Notes: a model not told the origin generated them from the letters alone. A stretch of 64,000 bases of DNA from Streptomyces mashuensis (GCF_014654785.1 NZ_BNBD01000010.1:124001-188000); one strand, 5' to 3'; positions 25,892 to 34,855 are shown, numbered from the stretch's first letter. Numbers and translations are program-made.

Positions 25892-27126
25892 CGCGGTGTC
25901 CGGCCGGGGCGGCCGGACACCGTGGCGAGCCGGCCGATCTCCGCCAGCCAGCAGCCGGGCAGCCGGTCCAGGCCGGTGACGCCGGTGTCCGCCGTCACCG
26001 AGAAGTACGCGGTGCCGGCGTACGTGGCCAGGCACACCGACAGGCGCTGGCCGGAGGCCAGGAACATCAGCGGGACGATGCCCGTGACGTCCCGGCCCGC
26101 CACGGACAGCGGGCGGGCGGGGCCGGGGACGTGGGTGGCCACCAGGCTGGTGCGGCGCGGGTGGTTGTCGGCGTCCAGCACCAGGCGCCGCATCCGTGGT
26201 GACAGCGCCCGCATCAGCGCCCCCGTGCCGGGATCGGTGAGGCGGGCCCGCAGCCGCCCGCTGTCGGCGGCGACGCGGCGCAGCCGCTCCACCGGGTCGG
26301 CCGTGTCGCAGGGCAGGGTGAGCCAGCCGGCGCTGATACGGGTGCCCAGCCGCTCCGCCGTGCCGGGCCGGCGCAGGCCGAGCGGCACCTTGGCGCGGAC
26401 GGGGCGCGGGTCGCCGTGCCACCGTGGGCCGGTCTCCCAGGCGGCCAGCGCACCGGCCAGGGCCGCCAGGTGCACGTCGTTGACGGTGCCCCCGTGGACG
26501 GCGGCGACGCGGCGCATCCCCTCCAGGCCGGTGGCCGCGCACACCTGGCGCACCCGGCCCTCCGTCGTGCCCGCGGCGGCCACCGGCCGGGCGGTGTCCC
26601 GCAGGCCGCGCAGCACGGCGGCGACGTCCCGTACGACGGCCCCGGGGCGCGGCCGTGGCGGGGCCGTCGGGGCGGGGCGTACGGCGGCCGGGCGCGCTCC
26701 CACCACGAGCTCGCACAGCTGGGCGATGAGCAGGCCGTCGAAGTGCGCGTGGTGACCGCGCAGGACGACGGCGAACTCGCCGGGCGCGTGCCCGTGGACG
26801 AGCCACACGCCCCACATCACGCCCGGCAGCGGCTCGTTGGCGACCGCGTCCAGCGCGGCGTACAGCCCCGCGGTGCCCGAGCCCTCCGGGGCCCGGGACT
26901 CGAAGAGGTGCCGCCCGGGCCGGAAGACGGCGCCGCCGCCCGGCCCGGCCAGCTCCGGGCAGGCGGAGGCCGCCGCCTCCAGCAGGAGGCCCAGCTCCGC
27001 ACGGCTCGGGACGTCACCGGCGCACAGGGCCGCCACGCCGATGGCCATCTGCGTCCCCGGGTGCGCCGCGCCGTACGCGAGGAACCCGTTGTCGAACGGA
27101 ACGGACACGCCCGGTGCCCCGGCCAC
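25882..27126 (-). CDS. WS/DGAT-family acyltransferase-like protein
   Basis: 414 residues. The condensation-domain active-site motif HHxxxDG is intact as HHAHFDG (H125, H126, D130, G131). Wax ester synthase/diacylglycerol acyltransferases use this His to join a fatty acyl-CoA to an alcohol or diacylglycerol for storage lipid. The C-terminal half contains GGTVNDVHLAALAGAL and PGPARPLSVAG, both typical of the family. GTG start at 27126 chosen because GGGAG precedes it by five bases; the frame stays open upstream but is not codon-like. Somewhat shorter than most family members (about 450-470). Confidence 0.82.
   Translation of the reverse strand: MAGAPGVSVPFDNGFLAYGAAHPGTQMAIGVAALCAGDVPSRAELGLLLEAAASACPELAGPGGGAVFRPGRHLFESRAPEGSGTAGLYAALDAVANEPLPGVMWGVWLVHGHAPGEFAVVLRGHHAHFDGLLIAQLCELVVGARPAAVRPAPTAPPRPRPGAVVRDVAAVLRGLRDTARPVAAAGTTEGRVRQVCAATGLEGMRRVAAVHGGTVNDVHLAALAGALAAWETGPRWHGDPRPVRAKVPLGLRRPGTAERLGTRISAGWLTLPCDTADPVERLRRVAADSGRLRARLTDPGTGALMRALSPRMRRLVLDADNHPRRTSLVATHVPGPARPLSVAGRDVTGIVPLMFLASGQRLSVCLATYAGTAYFSVTADTGVTGLDRLPGCWLAEIGRLATVSGRPGRTPRQG
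25894..25922. terminator. Strong bidirectional hairpin
   Basis: Perfect 12-base arms CGGTGTCCGGCC and GGCCGGACACCG with loop GGGGC. It starts 3 bases after the TIGR03086 stop and lies within the last codons of the convergent WS/DGAT gene. Confidence 0.6.
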
Positions 27127-27268
27127 ACCGTCTCCCTCACGCCGCACCCGGCGGCGCGTCACCGGGTCGAGCCCGTGCCGCGCCCTTGGGCGACGACTAT
27201 CACGGCCGGCGCCGCGACCGGCGCCGAAACGGCCCGGGACGGGGCAGGGCCACACGCATGGGCGGCCC

Positions 27269-27823
27269 TCAGCCGACGGGTTCGCCCTCGCGCAGGTACG
27301 TGCAGCCGCCGTGGCGCAGCATGTCGAGGGCGACCGCCAGGACGCGCACCTGGTGCTCCGGCAGCAGGGGCGCCCATTCGTCGAGCGTGAGCATCCTCCA
27401 CCGGTCGTGCTCGTGCGACAGCGCCACCGGCGGTTCACGGCCGACGAGCGGCCCCTGGAACAGCGCCCAGCACTCCGCGACCCCGTCGGGGTCCGTCGTC
27501 CAGTCGACCGTCAGCAGCCGGGGCCGTGGCGGCATGGCCAGGCCCGTCTCCTCGTACGTCTCGCGCACGGCGGTGTGCCACAGGTCCTCGCCGTCGTCGT
27601 GCGTGCCGCCGGGCAGCTGCCACTCGTCCTTCCACGACGCGTGCAGCAGCAGGATGCGGTGGTCCGCGTCGTGCACCAGCGACGACGCCGCCACCACGAT
27701 CCGCGGCCGGGACGCGAGCCACTCCGCCCGCGTCATCTGCGGGCGCGTCCCCACCCCGTCTCCTCCCACGAACCCTCCTCCCCACGGCGGCCCGTACGGA
27801 TAGCCGGTACGGAAAGCTGACAT
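27269..27823 (-). CDS. NUDIX hydrolase
   Basis: 184 residues. A complete Nudix box is present, G-x5-E-x7-RETYEETGL (GTHDDGE...RETYEETG), so pyrophosphate hydrolysis of a nucleoside diphosphate derivative with divalent metal is expected. The N-terminal 30 residues are Gly/Tyr-rich and may not be part of the fold; an internal Met at residue 30 (MTRAEWLASRPRIVVAAS) is a plausible alternative start. The substrate cannot be told from sequence. Lies upstream of the acyltransferase on the same strand, 142 bases away, without evident coupling. Confidence 0.9.
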   Translation of the reverse strand: MSAFRTGYPYGPPWGGGFVGGDGVGTRPQMTRAEWLASRPRIVVAASSLVHDADHRILLLHASWKDEWQLPGGTHDDGEDLWHTAVRETYEETGLAMPPRPRLLTVDWTTDPDGVAECWALFQGPLVGREPPVALSHEHDRWRMLTLDEWAPLLPEHQVRVLAVALDMLRHGGCTYLREGEPVG

Positions 27824-27901
27824 GCGGAAAAGGGGCCGCCGCCCTGCTCAACCGGTCCGGGCGGGGGAAGGGCACGGCCTGCCGGCCGGCGGAACAGCCG
27901 G

Positions 27902-28492
27902 TCAGCTCCCGTCGCCGGCGGCCGCCCGGCCGAACTCCTCGGTGAACGCCGCGCAGAAGGCCTTCAGGTCGTCCGGCTTGCGGCTCGTCACCAGGGTGTT
28001 GGGGCCGGCCGTGCACACCTTGACCTGCTCGTCCACCCAGTGCCCGCCCGCGTTCTGCACGTCGGTGCGCAGGCTGGGCCAGGACGTCAGGGTGCGGCCG
28101 CGCACCACGTCGGCCTCCACCAGCGTCCACGGCGCGTGACAGATCGCGGCCACCGGCCGGCCCGCCACGAAGAAGTCCCGGACGAAGCCCACGGCCCGCT
28201 CGTCCATGCGCAGGAAGTCGGGGTTGGCCACGCCGCCCGGCAGCACCAGCGCGTCGTACTCCTCGGCGCGCACGTCGGCGACCACCGCGTCCACGGGGAA
28301 CGTGTCGCCCTTGTCCAGGTGGTGGAACGCCTGGACGTGGCCCGGCCGGGTGGACACCAGGTGCGGCGTGCCGCAGGCGTCCTTCACCGCCTGCCAGGGT
28401 TCGGTGAGTTCGACCTGCTCGACGCCCTCCGGCGCCACGAGGAACGCGACCTTCAGCGGGGGAGTCTTCGGGGAGTTCTTCGGGGAAGTCAC
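27902..28492 (-). CDS. DJ-1/PfpI-family protein (type 1 glutamine amidotransferase-like)
   Basis: 196 residues. The nucleophile elbow AAICHAPW places Cys118, and E22 in the first strand turn (PEGVEQVEL) fits the acidic partner of PfpI-type proteins. EEYDALVLPGGVANPDFLR is the standard strand-loop before the elbow. Related proteins are stress chaperones, glyoxalases or deglycases; the activity is not decided here. Its ATG lies 15 bases after the stop of the His-rich membrane protein's gene (28508), so it may be the last gene of the 34855-27902 minus-strand operon. Confidence 0.88.
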   Translation of the reverse strand: MTSPKNSPKTPPLKVAFLVAPEGVEQVELTEPWQAVKDACGTPHLVSTRPGHVQAFHHLDKGDTFPVDAVVADVRAEEYDALVLPGGVANPDFLRMDERAVGFVRDFFVAGRPVAAICHAPWTLVEADVVRGRTLTSWPSLRTDVQNAGGHWVDEQVKVCTAGPNTLVTSRKPDDLKAFCAAFTEEFGRAAAGDGS

Positions 28493-28507
28493 AGCTGAAA
28501 CCTTTCT

Positions 28508-29122
28508 TCAGAGGGGTTCGGAGGGGGCGGAATCAGGGGCCGCACCACGGCCGCGCCGGCGGCCCCACGACACGCGGACGCACCGCAGCAGCTCCTCCGC
28601 GTAGGGCAGCGCCACGAAGGCCGCCACCCCCACGGCGATGCCCGCCAGGTACGAGCGCGGCAGCGGGTGCCGCCGCGGCACCAGCCGCCAGGCCGTGCGG
28701 TCGCCCCGGCCACCGCGCAGCAGCGACCGCACCTGCTTCGGGTGCAGGCACATCAGCGACGCCAGGGCGGCGAACGGCAGCGTCTCCAGGAAGCTGTGGA
28801 TGTGCTGCTCGACCGGCTTGACCTCGCGGCCGCTGCGCACCGCCGTCCGCACGTCCCACAGCGCCGTCGCCTCGTGCGCGGCCGTCGAGCCCAGCTGCAC
28901 GGCCAGCAGCAGCGGATTGACCTCGCACACCAGCGTCAGGGCGATGGGGACGCCCACCTCCGTCATCATCAGGCAGTGGATGAGCGACTCCCGCGTGCCC
29001 GCGGTCTCCTCGATCCGGGTGCGCCGGTGCATCGCCCAGTCGGCGAGGCCCGGCACGAACCAGCCCGGCAGCACCCCGTACATCAGGTACCGGGTGGTGG
29101 CGTCCTGCACGTCCACGCTCAT
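28508..29122 (-). CDS. His-rich integral membrane protein, unknown family
   Basis: 204 residues with about four membrane segments. Between residues 30 and 115 there is a striking set of His/acidic residues: H32, H49, E55, H83-E84, D90, E105 and H107, H109, then E113 (EQHIHSFLE). Such spacing in a small membrane protein suggests a metal or haem site. I do not recognise the family. The C-terminus is basic and cytoplasmic-looking. The ATG at 29122 follows GAGGAG. It is 56 bases downstream of the enolase-superfamily gene, suggesting a role with the preceding redox enzymes (inference). Confidence 0.65.
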   Translation of the reverse strand: MSVDVQDATTRYLMYGVLPGWFVPGLADWAMHRRTRIEETAGTRESLIHCLMMTEVGVPIALTLVCEVNPLLLAVQLGSTAAHEATALWDVRTAVRSGREVKPVEQHIHSFLETLPFAALASLMCLHPKQVRSLLRGGRGDRTAWRLVPRRHPLPRSYLAGIAVGVAAFVALPYAEELLRCVRVSWGRRRGRGAAPDSAPSEPL

Positions 29123-29178
29123 GTCGTCGAAAGCTCCTCGTCTCGTCACACGGCTCGTACGGCGGCTCGTCACACGAC

Positions 29179-30285
29179 TCACACGACGCGGTACGCCGCC
29201 GCCTCCTCCGTCCGGAACGCCATGCCGTGCCCCGGCGCCCCGTCGGCGCCCGGCCGCACGCTGCCGCCCGTGGGGTCCAGGCCGCCGGTGAACCACGTCC
29301 TCTCGATGCGCACGTGGTCGTGGAACCACTCCAGGTGCCGCAGATTGGGCACGCACGCGGCGGCGTGCGCGTGCGCGTGCGGCGCGCAGTGCCCGGACAC
29401 CTCCAGACCGTGCGCCTGCGCCACCGCCGCCGCCCGCAGCCACCCCGTCAGCCCGCCGCAGCGCGTGGCGTCCGCCTGGAGGCAGTCCACCGCCGGCGCC
29501 ATGCGGGCGAAGTACGCCAGGTCGTAGCCGTACTCGCCCGCCGCCACGTCGCACGCGCTCAGGTCCCGCACCAGCGCCAGCCCCTGGAGGTCGTCCGAGG
29601 AGACCGGCTCCTCGAACCAGCCCACGCCCAGCTCCGCCAGCGCCTGCGCCACGCGCACCGCCTGCTTGCGGGTGTAGGCGCCGTTGGCGTCCACGTACAG
29701 CTCGGCGTCCGGGCCCACCGTCTTCCGGGCGTGCCGCACGCGTTCCAGGTCGCGCGGCACCGATCGGCCCCACGACTCGCCGATCTTGATCTTGACGCGG
29801 GGGATGCCGTGCCCGTGCACCCACCCGTTGAGCTGCGCCGTCATATGCGTGTCGTGGTACGTGGTGAAGCCGCCCGAGCCGTACACCGGCACCTCGTCGG
29901 TCACCGCGCCGATCAGCCGCACCAGCGGCAGCTCCAGCAGCCGGGCCTTGAGGTCCCACAGCGCGAGGTCCACCGCCGACAGCGCGCACGCCACCAGGCC
30001 CTGCCGGCCCGCGTTGCGCACCGCGCGCACCATCGCCTCGTGCGCGCCGGCGATGTCCAGGGCGGGGCGCCCGGTGACCTGGTCGCGCAGCAGGCCGGTG
30101 ACGACGTGGGCGGCGTCGGCCGGCGCGTACGTCCAGCCCAGCCCCGCCCGGCCGGCGGCGCGGGCCTCGGCCAGCACCAGCGTCGTCGCGTCCCAGGCCA
30201 GCGTGCCGTCGGCCTCGGGCGCGTCGGTGGGAAAGGTGTAGGCCCGCGCATCGAGGGCCTCGACGGTGCCGTCGGCGCTGCTCAT
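29179..30285 (-). CDS. Enolase-superfamily (mandelate racemase/muconate lactonizing type) enzyme
   Basis: 368 residues. The barrel catalytic set is visible: KxK at K165-K167 (RVKIKIGES), metal ligands D199 (YVDANGAY), E225 (WFEEPVS) and E251 (AAGEYGYD), and a C-terminal His at 299 (SGHCAPHAHAH). This arrangement fits acid-sugar dehydratases or racemases of the MR subgroup, which abstract the proton alpha to a carboxylate. Its ATG overlaps the GMC stop (ATGA). Together with the GMC/subunit-3 pair, oxidation of a sugar to an acid followed by dehydration is a reasonable guess, but the substrate is unknown. Confidence 0.88.
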   Translation of the reverse strand: MSSADGTVEALDARAYTFPTDAPEADGTLAWDATTLVLAEARAAGRAGLGWTYAPADAAHVVTGLLRDQVTGRPALDIAGAHEAMVRAVRNAGRQGLVACALSAVDLALWDLKARLLELPLVRLIGAVTDEVPVYGSGGFTTYHDTHMTAQLNGWVHGHGIPRVKIKIGESWGRSVPRDLERVRHARKTVGPDAELYVDANGAYTRKQAVRVAQALAELGVGWFEEPVSSDDLQGLALVRDLSACDVAAGEYGYDLAYFARMAPAVDCLQADATRCGGLTGWLRAAAVAQAHGLEVSGHCAPHAHAHAAACVPNLRHLEWFHDHVRIERTWFTGGLDPTGGSVRPGADGAPGHGMAFRTEEAAAYRVV

Positions 30286-31943
30286 CGCGGCTCCTTCCCG
30301 GCCAGCCGGCACGCGGCCCGGTCGGCCAGCGCCATGATGGTGAGCGCCGGGTTGGCGCTGCCCTGGGTCGGCAGCACACTGCCGTCCGTGATGAACAGGT
30401 TGGGGACGGCGAAGGACCGCAGGTCCGCGTCGACCACGCCCTCCTCGGCCGTACGGCCCATGCGGCAGCCGCCGACCAGGTGCGCGTACCGCTCCACCGT
30501 CATCAGCTCGGTCGCCCCGGCGGCGCGCAGGATCTCCTCCATCACCTTCCGCGACGCCTCCATCAGCTGTCCGTCGTTGGCGCACTGGCTGTGGTCGAAG
30601 CGCGCCACGGGCAGCCCGTGCCGGTCGGTCTCCTCCGCGAGCGTCACCCGGTTCTCCGCCTGCGGCAGGAACTCGCACAGGGCACCGAGGGTGGCCCAGT
30701 GGGTGTAGTCGGTCATCCGCTTGCGCAGGTCCGGGCCCCAGTGGCCCTGTTCGGCCACGTGCTCCGCCCACATGATGGGCAGCGGGGAGACGGTCTGCAC
30801 CGAGAAGCCCCGCACGTACGGCTTCGCGGGGTCGGTCTCGTAGAACTCCTCGGTGCTCACCTCCGGGGGCGGCGCCTTGTACATGCGGATCTCCTCCGCG
30901 AACCGGCCGGCGGTCTGCGGGGCGCCCTGCACCATCACGTACCGGCCCACCAGGTCGTGGTCGTTGCACAGCCCGTCGGGGAAGCGGCGGCTCGTGGAGT
31001 TGAGCAGCAGCCGGGGCGTCTCGATGGAGTAGCCCGCCACCGCCACCGCCGCGGCCCGCTGCACGTACTCCCGGCCCCCGCGCACATACCGCACGCCGGT
31101 GACGCGGCGGCCCTCGCGGTCCGTCTCGATCCGGGTGACCATCGCGTCGGCCCGGATCTCGGCGCCGTGCGCGATCGCGTCCGGCACGTGCGTGATCAGC
31201 GGCGACGCCTTGGCGTCCACCTTGCAGCCCTGGAGACAGAACCCCCGGTAGATGCAGTGCGGGCGGTTGCCGAAACGGCCGTTGGCGATGGCCACCGGGC
31301 CCACCCGCGCCTCGATGCCCAGCTTCGCGCAGCCGTCCAGCATCACCTCGCCGTTGCCGCTCACCGGGTGCGGCGGGTGCGGGTACGGGTGCGGGTCGCC
31401 CCACGGCCAGTACTGGCCGGCCACCGGCAGCTCCCGCTCCAGCCGCTGGTAGTACGGCCGCAGCTGCGCGTAGGACAGGGGCCAGTCGGCCGCCACGCCG
31501 TCCCCCGAGCGCACGCGGAAGTCGGACGGGTGCAGGCGCGGCGCGAAGCCCGCGAAGTGCACCATCGAACCGCCCACCCCGCGGCCCGAGTTGTTCGACC
31601 CCATGGGCACCGGGTGCGAGCCGCCCACGACGCGCGGCTCGTTCCAGTACAGGTGGTGCGAGCCCCACTCGTCGCTGACCCAGTCCTTCTGCGGGTCCCA
31701 GAACGGGCCGGCCTCCAGGCACACCACCTTCCACCCGGCGTGCGCCAGCCGCTGCGTGAAGGTGGCGCCGCCGGCACCGCAGCCCACCACCACCATGTCG
31801 ACCTCGTCGGAGTCGGCGAAGCGCCGCATGTCCCGCTTGAGCTCGGTCACGTGCGGCAGCCACGCCGAGGCGTTGCGGCGGCGTACGTCGCCCTGCGGGC
31901 GGGCCGACTCCCACAGGGTCCGCGCCGCGGCCCGCCCGCTCAC
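30282..31943 (-). CDS. Soluble GMC-type FAD oxidoreductase, gluconate-dehydrogenase-like
   Basis: 553 residues. The FAD motif VVVGCGAGGATFTQRLAHAG lies near residue 52; GVGGSMVHFAG is a GMC motif, and CIYRGFCLQGCKVDAKAS, which holds three Cys, is characteristic of the large subunits of membrane sugar dehydrogenases and related alcohol oxidases. The C-terminal block has HLVGGCRMG, FITDGSVLPTQGSANPALTIMALADRAA. No signal peptide or Tat motif is visible, so it should be cytoplasmic. The GTG overlaps the stop of the subunit-3-like gene (GTGA), supporting a two-subunit complex. Confidence 0.88.
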   Translation of the reverse strand: MSGRAAARTLWESARPQGDVRRRNASAWLPHVTELKRDMRRFADSDEVDMVVVGCGAGGATFTQRLAHAGWKVVCLEAGPFWDPQKDWVSDEWGSHHLYWNEPRVVGGSHPVPMGSNNSGRGVGGSMVHFAGFAPRLHPSDFRVRSGDGVAADWPLSYAQLRPYYQRLERELPVAGQYWPWGDPHPYPHPPHPVSGNGEVMLDGCAKLGIEARVGPVAIANGRFGNRPHCIYRGFCLQGCKVDAKASPLITHVPDAIAHGAEIRADAMVTRIETDREGRRVTGVRYVRGGREYVQRAAAVAVAGYSIETPRLLLNSTSRRFPDGLCNDHDLVGRYVMVQGAPQTAGRFAEEIRMYKAPPPEVSTEEFYETDPAKPYVRGFSVQTVSPLPIMWAEHVAEQGHWGPDLRKRMTDYTHWATLGALCEFLPQAENRVTLAEETDRHGLPVARFDHSQCANDGQLMEASRKVMEEILRAAGATELMTVERYAHLVGGCRMGRTAEEGVVDADLRSFAVPNLFITDGSVLPTQGSANPALTIMALADRAACRLAGKEPR

Positions 31944-32536
31944 CTCGGCTCCTCCCACGGCTCGCGCAGCCCCCGCCCCAGCCGCAGGTAGCCGCGCGGG
32001 TAGGCGGGCCCGCCGAAACCGATCTCGTCCCAGGCGTGCGGATGGGCGTAGTACGCCTCGCAGGCGTAGCGGGTCCACAGCTTCCACACGTGCCCGGCCG
32101 GCATGCCGTACCAGTCACCGGACCCCAGCTGGAGCACGTGCCGCAGCAGCCGGTCCCGTTCGCCGTACCCCGACTCGGGGAAGCCCCGCCCGTCGTGCCG
32201 CAGCCGCGCGTCCTCGTCCAGGCCGGCCAGCGACCGCCGCCACGCCTCGGCGTCCTGCGGCAGGTCCGCGAAGTGCCAGCCGTCGTACTCGCCGGTGGCC
32301 AGCCGGTCGTCGATGACGGTGAGCACGGGCACCGGCGGGTCGTCGGGGGAGCGGGCCAGGACGTGGTCCAGCAGCGCCTCGGCCACGGCCTCCTCGCGCG
32401 GGGTGAAGAAGCGCAGCGCGGGTTCGTGCCGCGGCCCCAGCCGGGCCAGCACCACACCGGCCGTCACCGGGTCCCAGGTGCCCGCCCGGCCCACCGCGCC
32501 TGCGCCCTTCCCGGGCCACGCCCTCATCCGCCCCAT
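31940..32536 (-). CDS. Gluconate 2-dehydrogenase subunit 3-like protein
   Basis: 198 residues, alpha-helical, with FFTPREEAVAEALLDHVL, the segment typical of the subunit-3 family, and DWYGMPAGHVWKLWTRYACEAYYAHPHAWDEIGFGGPAYPRGY (partly quoted: the Trp/Tyr/His-rich AYYAHPHAWDEIGFGGPA core), which is the family's C-terminal signature. In known complexes this subunit carries the Tat signal and assists export of the FAD subunit; here I see no signal peptide, so the complex may stay inside. ATG at 32536 or in-frame ATG at 32527. Overlaps the GMC start by four bases. Confidence 0.8.
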   Translation of the reverse strand: MGRMRAWPGKGAGAVGRAGTWDPVTAGVVLARLGPRHEPALRFFTPREEAVAEALLDHVLARSPDDPPVPVLTVIDDRLATGEYDGWHFADLPQDAEAWRRSLAGLDEDARLRHDGRGFPESGYGERDRLLRHVLQLGSGDWYGMPAGHVWKLWTRYACEAYYAHPHAWDEIGFGGPAYPRGYLRLGRGLREPWEEPR

Positions 32537-32564
32537 GACCCCACCGTCCCCGTCACCGGTTCCC

Positions 32565-33023
32565 TCACCGCTCCCGCCGCAGCACGCTGGCCAGCAGGCC
32601 CATGCCGCCGACCATGCTCATCAGCAGCGGCGCGAACAGCGGCGGCCCCAGCTCGACGTTGTAGCGCGCCATGCGCCAGCCGCCCGGCTTCTGCGCGATG
32701 CCGCGCACGTGCAGGTACGTGCCCTGGAGCCCGTTGGCCACGATGGCCGCCGACGCCAGCGGCAGCCACGTCCGGGCCGACCGCTCGCTGCGCCACCCCG
32801 CCACGCCGGCTGCCGTGCCGACCGGGCCGAGCAGCACCGGCCACCACATCACCCGGTTGCCGAACCCGGCCCGGTCGTGCTCCAGGAAGATCTCGGCGGC
32901 CGTCACCGCCGACCCGGCGGCCGTCAGCAGCGACAGCGACCGCTGGAGCCGGCCGTACCGGACGTCGTACGCCGCGCGGGCCGCCGCCCGGCGCCCGCGC
33001 CGCCCCCGCGCCCGCGCCCGCAT
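32565..33023 (-). CDS. Small membrane protein in the GMC/ThDP operon
   Basis: 152 residues with about four membrane segments and a very basic 20-residue N-terminus. Conserved-looking loop residues include EHDRAGFGNRVMWWP and GGWRMARYNVELGPPLFAPLL. No family name can be given with confidence; similar proteins accompany GMC/subunit-3 pairs in other bacteria as far as I recall. The ATG overlaps the stop of the ThDP-enzyme gene by one base (TGATG) and the stop is 28 bases before the subunit-3 gene, so it is in the middle of the operon. It may connect the dehydrogenase to the membrane (inference). Confidence 0.6.
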   Translation of the reverse strand: MRARARGRRGRRAAARAAYDVRYGRLQRSLSLLTAAGSAVTAAEIFLEHDRAGFGNRVMWWPVLLGPVGTAAGVAGWRSERSARTWLPLASAAIVANGLQGTYLHVRGIAQKPGGWRMARYNVELGPPLFAPLLMSMVGGMGLLASVLRRER

Positions 33024-34855
33024 CACCGCCCGTGCCTCCCCGCCGCGTCGCCGCCGGACCCCGGCTTCCTGCCGCGGCCCGGCAGGAACTCCTGGATCTT
33101 GGCCTTGATGCCCTGCCGCACCATGGCGGCCCGGTCGGTGTCGCCCTTGACGATGGACGCGGCGGTCGCCTCGATCTGGCTCCAGTCGGCGTGCGGCGGG
33201 ATCGGCGGCACGGCCGGGTCGGTGACGAACTCCACCACCGCCGGGCCCTTCGCCGCCAGCGCCTCCCGCCACGCGTCCGCGACCTCGTCCGGCTTCTCCA
33301 CCCGCACCCCGTGCAGGCCCAGCGACCGGGCGAAGCCCGCGTAGTCCACGTCCGGCAGCTGCTGCGAGGGCAGGAACTGCGGCGAGCCGCTCATCGCCCG
33401 CATCTCCCACGTCACCTGGTTCAGGTCGTGGTTGTTCCACACGCCCACCACCAGCCGCGGGTCCTCCCACTGGTGCCGGTACTTGGCGATCGTGATGAGC
33501 TCGGCCAGCCCGTTCATCTGCATGGCCCCGTCGCCCACCAGCGCCACCACCGGCCGCTCGGGGTGGGCGAACTTCGCCCCGATCGCGTACGGCACGCCGC
33601 AGCCCATCGTGGCCAGCGTGCCCGACAGCGAGCCGCGCATCGTGCCGCGCATGGCGATGTGCCGGGCGTACCAGTTGGCCACCGACCCCGAGTCGGAGGT
33701 GAGGATGGCGTTGTCGGGCAGCAGCGGGGACAGGGCGTGCGCCACGTGCTCGGGGTTGACGGGGTCCGCCGACACCGCCGCGCGGCGCGCCATGACCTCC
33801 TTCCACCGCTCCACGTTGGAGACCACCTGGCTCTGCCAGCCCCGCTTGTCCTTCCGCTTCAGCATCGGCATCAGCCGCAGCAGCGTGGCCCGCGCATCAC
33901 CGATGAGGTTGACCTCGTAGGGGTAGCGCAGGCCCGCGAAGTGCGGGTCGATCTCGATCTGCACGGCCCGGGCCTGCCCGAACTCCGGCAGGAACTGCGA
34001 GTACGGGAAGTTCGAGCCGATCGTCAGCAGGGTGTCGCAGTCGCGCATCAGCTCGTACGACGGGCGGGTGCCCAGCAGCCCGATCGCGCCCGTGACGTAC
34101 GGCAGCTCGTCGCTGAGCACGTCCACGCCCAGCAGCGCCTTGGCCACCCCGGCGCCCAGCACCTCGGCGACCTGCTCGACCTCCTGCCGCGCCCCGCGGG
34201 CGCCCTGGCCCACCAGCAGCGCGACCTTCTGTCCCGCGTTGAGGATCTCCGCGGCGCGCTCCAGGGAGTCCTCCGAGGGCACCGCCTGCCAGCCGCTGCG
34301 GTCGATGCTGGACGGCACCATCTTGAACGCGTGCGGCGGCGGCGACCAGTCGAGCTCCTGCACGTCGGCGTGGACGATGACGGCGGTGGGGGCCCGCCGC
34401 GCGTACGCGGTGCGCACCGCCCGGTCCAGCACGTTCGGCAGCTGCTCCGGCACGGTCACCGTCTCCACGAACGCCGAGGCGACGTCCTTGAAGAGGGTGT
34501 GCAGGTCCACTTCCTGCTGGTACGAGCCGCCCATCGCCGACCGCGCCGTCTGGCCCACGATCGCCAGCACCGGCACGTGGTCCAGCTTCGCGTCGTACAG
34601 GCCGTTGAGCAGGTGGATCGCGCCGGGCCCGGAGGTCGCCGCGCACACCCCCAGCCGGCCGCTGAACTTGGCGTAGCCCACGGCCTCGAACGCCGCCATC
34701 TCCTCGTGCCGGGCCTGGATGAACCGGGGCTGGTCACCGGCCCGCTCCCAGGCGGCCAGCAGCCCGTTGATGCCGTCACCCGGATAGCCGAAGACCCGCT
34801 CCACGCCCCATTCGCGCAGCCGCGCCAGGAGGTGGTCGGAAACCTTCTCACTCAT
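33023..34855 (-). CDS. ThDP-dependent pyruvate oxidase/dehydrogenase-like enzyme (PoxB-like)
   Basis: 610 residues with the three-domain layout of the acetolactate synthase/pyruvate oxidase family. The N-terminal PYR domain shows FGYPGDGINGLL and the cofactor-activating Glu in QARHEEMAAFEAVGYA (E51/E52); the central FAD-type domain follows; the ThDP motif GDGAMQMNGLAEL ending at WNN lies near 440-480. The sequence resembles PoxB and a common actinomycete group annotated as thiamine pyrophosphate-requiring protein. Pyruvate or another 2-oxo acid would be decarboxylated. The C-terminal tail is basic rather than the membrane-binding helix of E. coli PoxB. First gene of the minus-strand operon. 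Confidence 0.88.
   Translation of the reverse strand: MSEKVSDHLLARLREWGVERVFGYPGDGINGLLAAWERAGDQPRFIQARHEEMAAFEAVGYAKFSGRLGVCAATSGPGAIHLLNGLYDAKLDHVPVLAIVGQTARSAMGGSYQQEVDLHTLFKDVASAFVETVTVPEQLPNVLDRAVRTAYARRAPTAVIVHADVQELDWSPPPHAFKMVPSSIDRSGWQAVPSEDSLERAAEILNAGQKVALLVGQGARGARQEVEQVAEVLGAGVAKALLGVDVLSDELPYVTGAIGLLGTRPSYELMRDCDTLLTIGSNFPYSQFLPEFGQARAVQIEIDPHFAGLRYPYEVNLIGDARATLLRLMPMLKRKDKRGWQSQVVSNVERWKEVMARRAAVSADPVNPEHVAHALSPLLPDNAILTSDSGSVANWYARHIAMRGTMRGSLSGTLATMGCGVPYAIGAKFAHPERPVVALVGDGAMQMNGLAELITIAKYRHQWEDPRLVVGVWNNHDLNQVTWEMRAMSGSPQFLPSQQLPDVDYAGFARSLGLHGVRVEKPDEVADAWREALAAKGPAVVEFVTDPAVPPIPPHADWSQIEATAASIVKGDTDRAAMVRQGIKAKIQEFLPGRGRKPGSGGDAAGRHGR

Noticed and set aside
29179..32457. 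Giant minus-strand frame covering the enolase and GMC genes
   Set aside because: The enolase-superfamily protein starts at 30285. Upstream residues are the out-of-frame shadow of the GMC gene.
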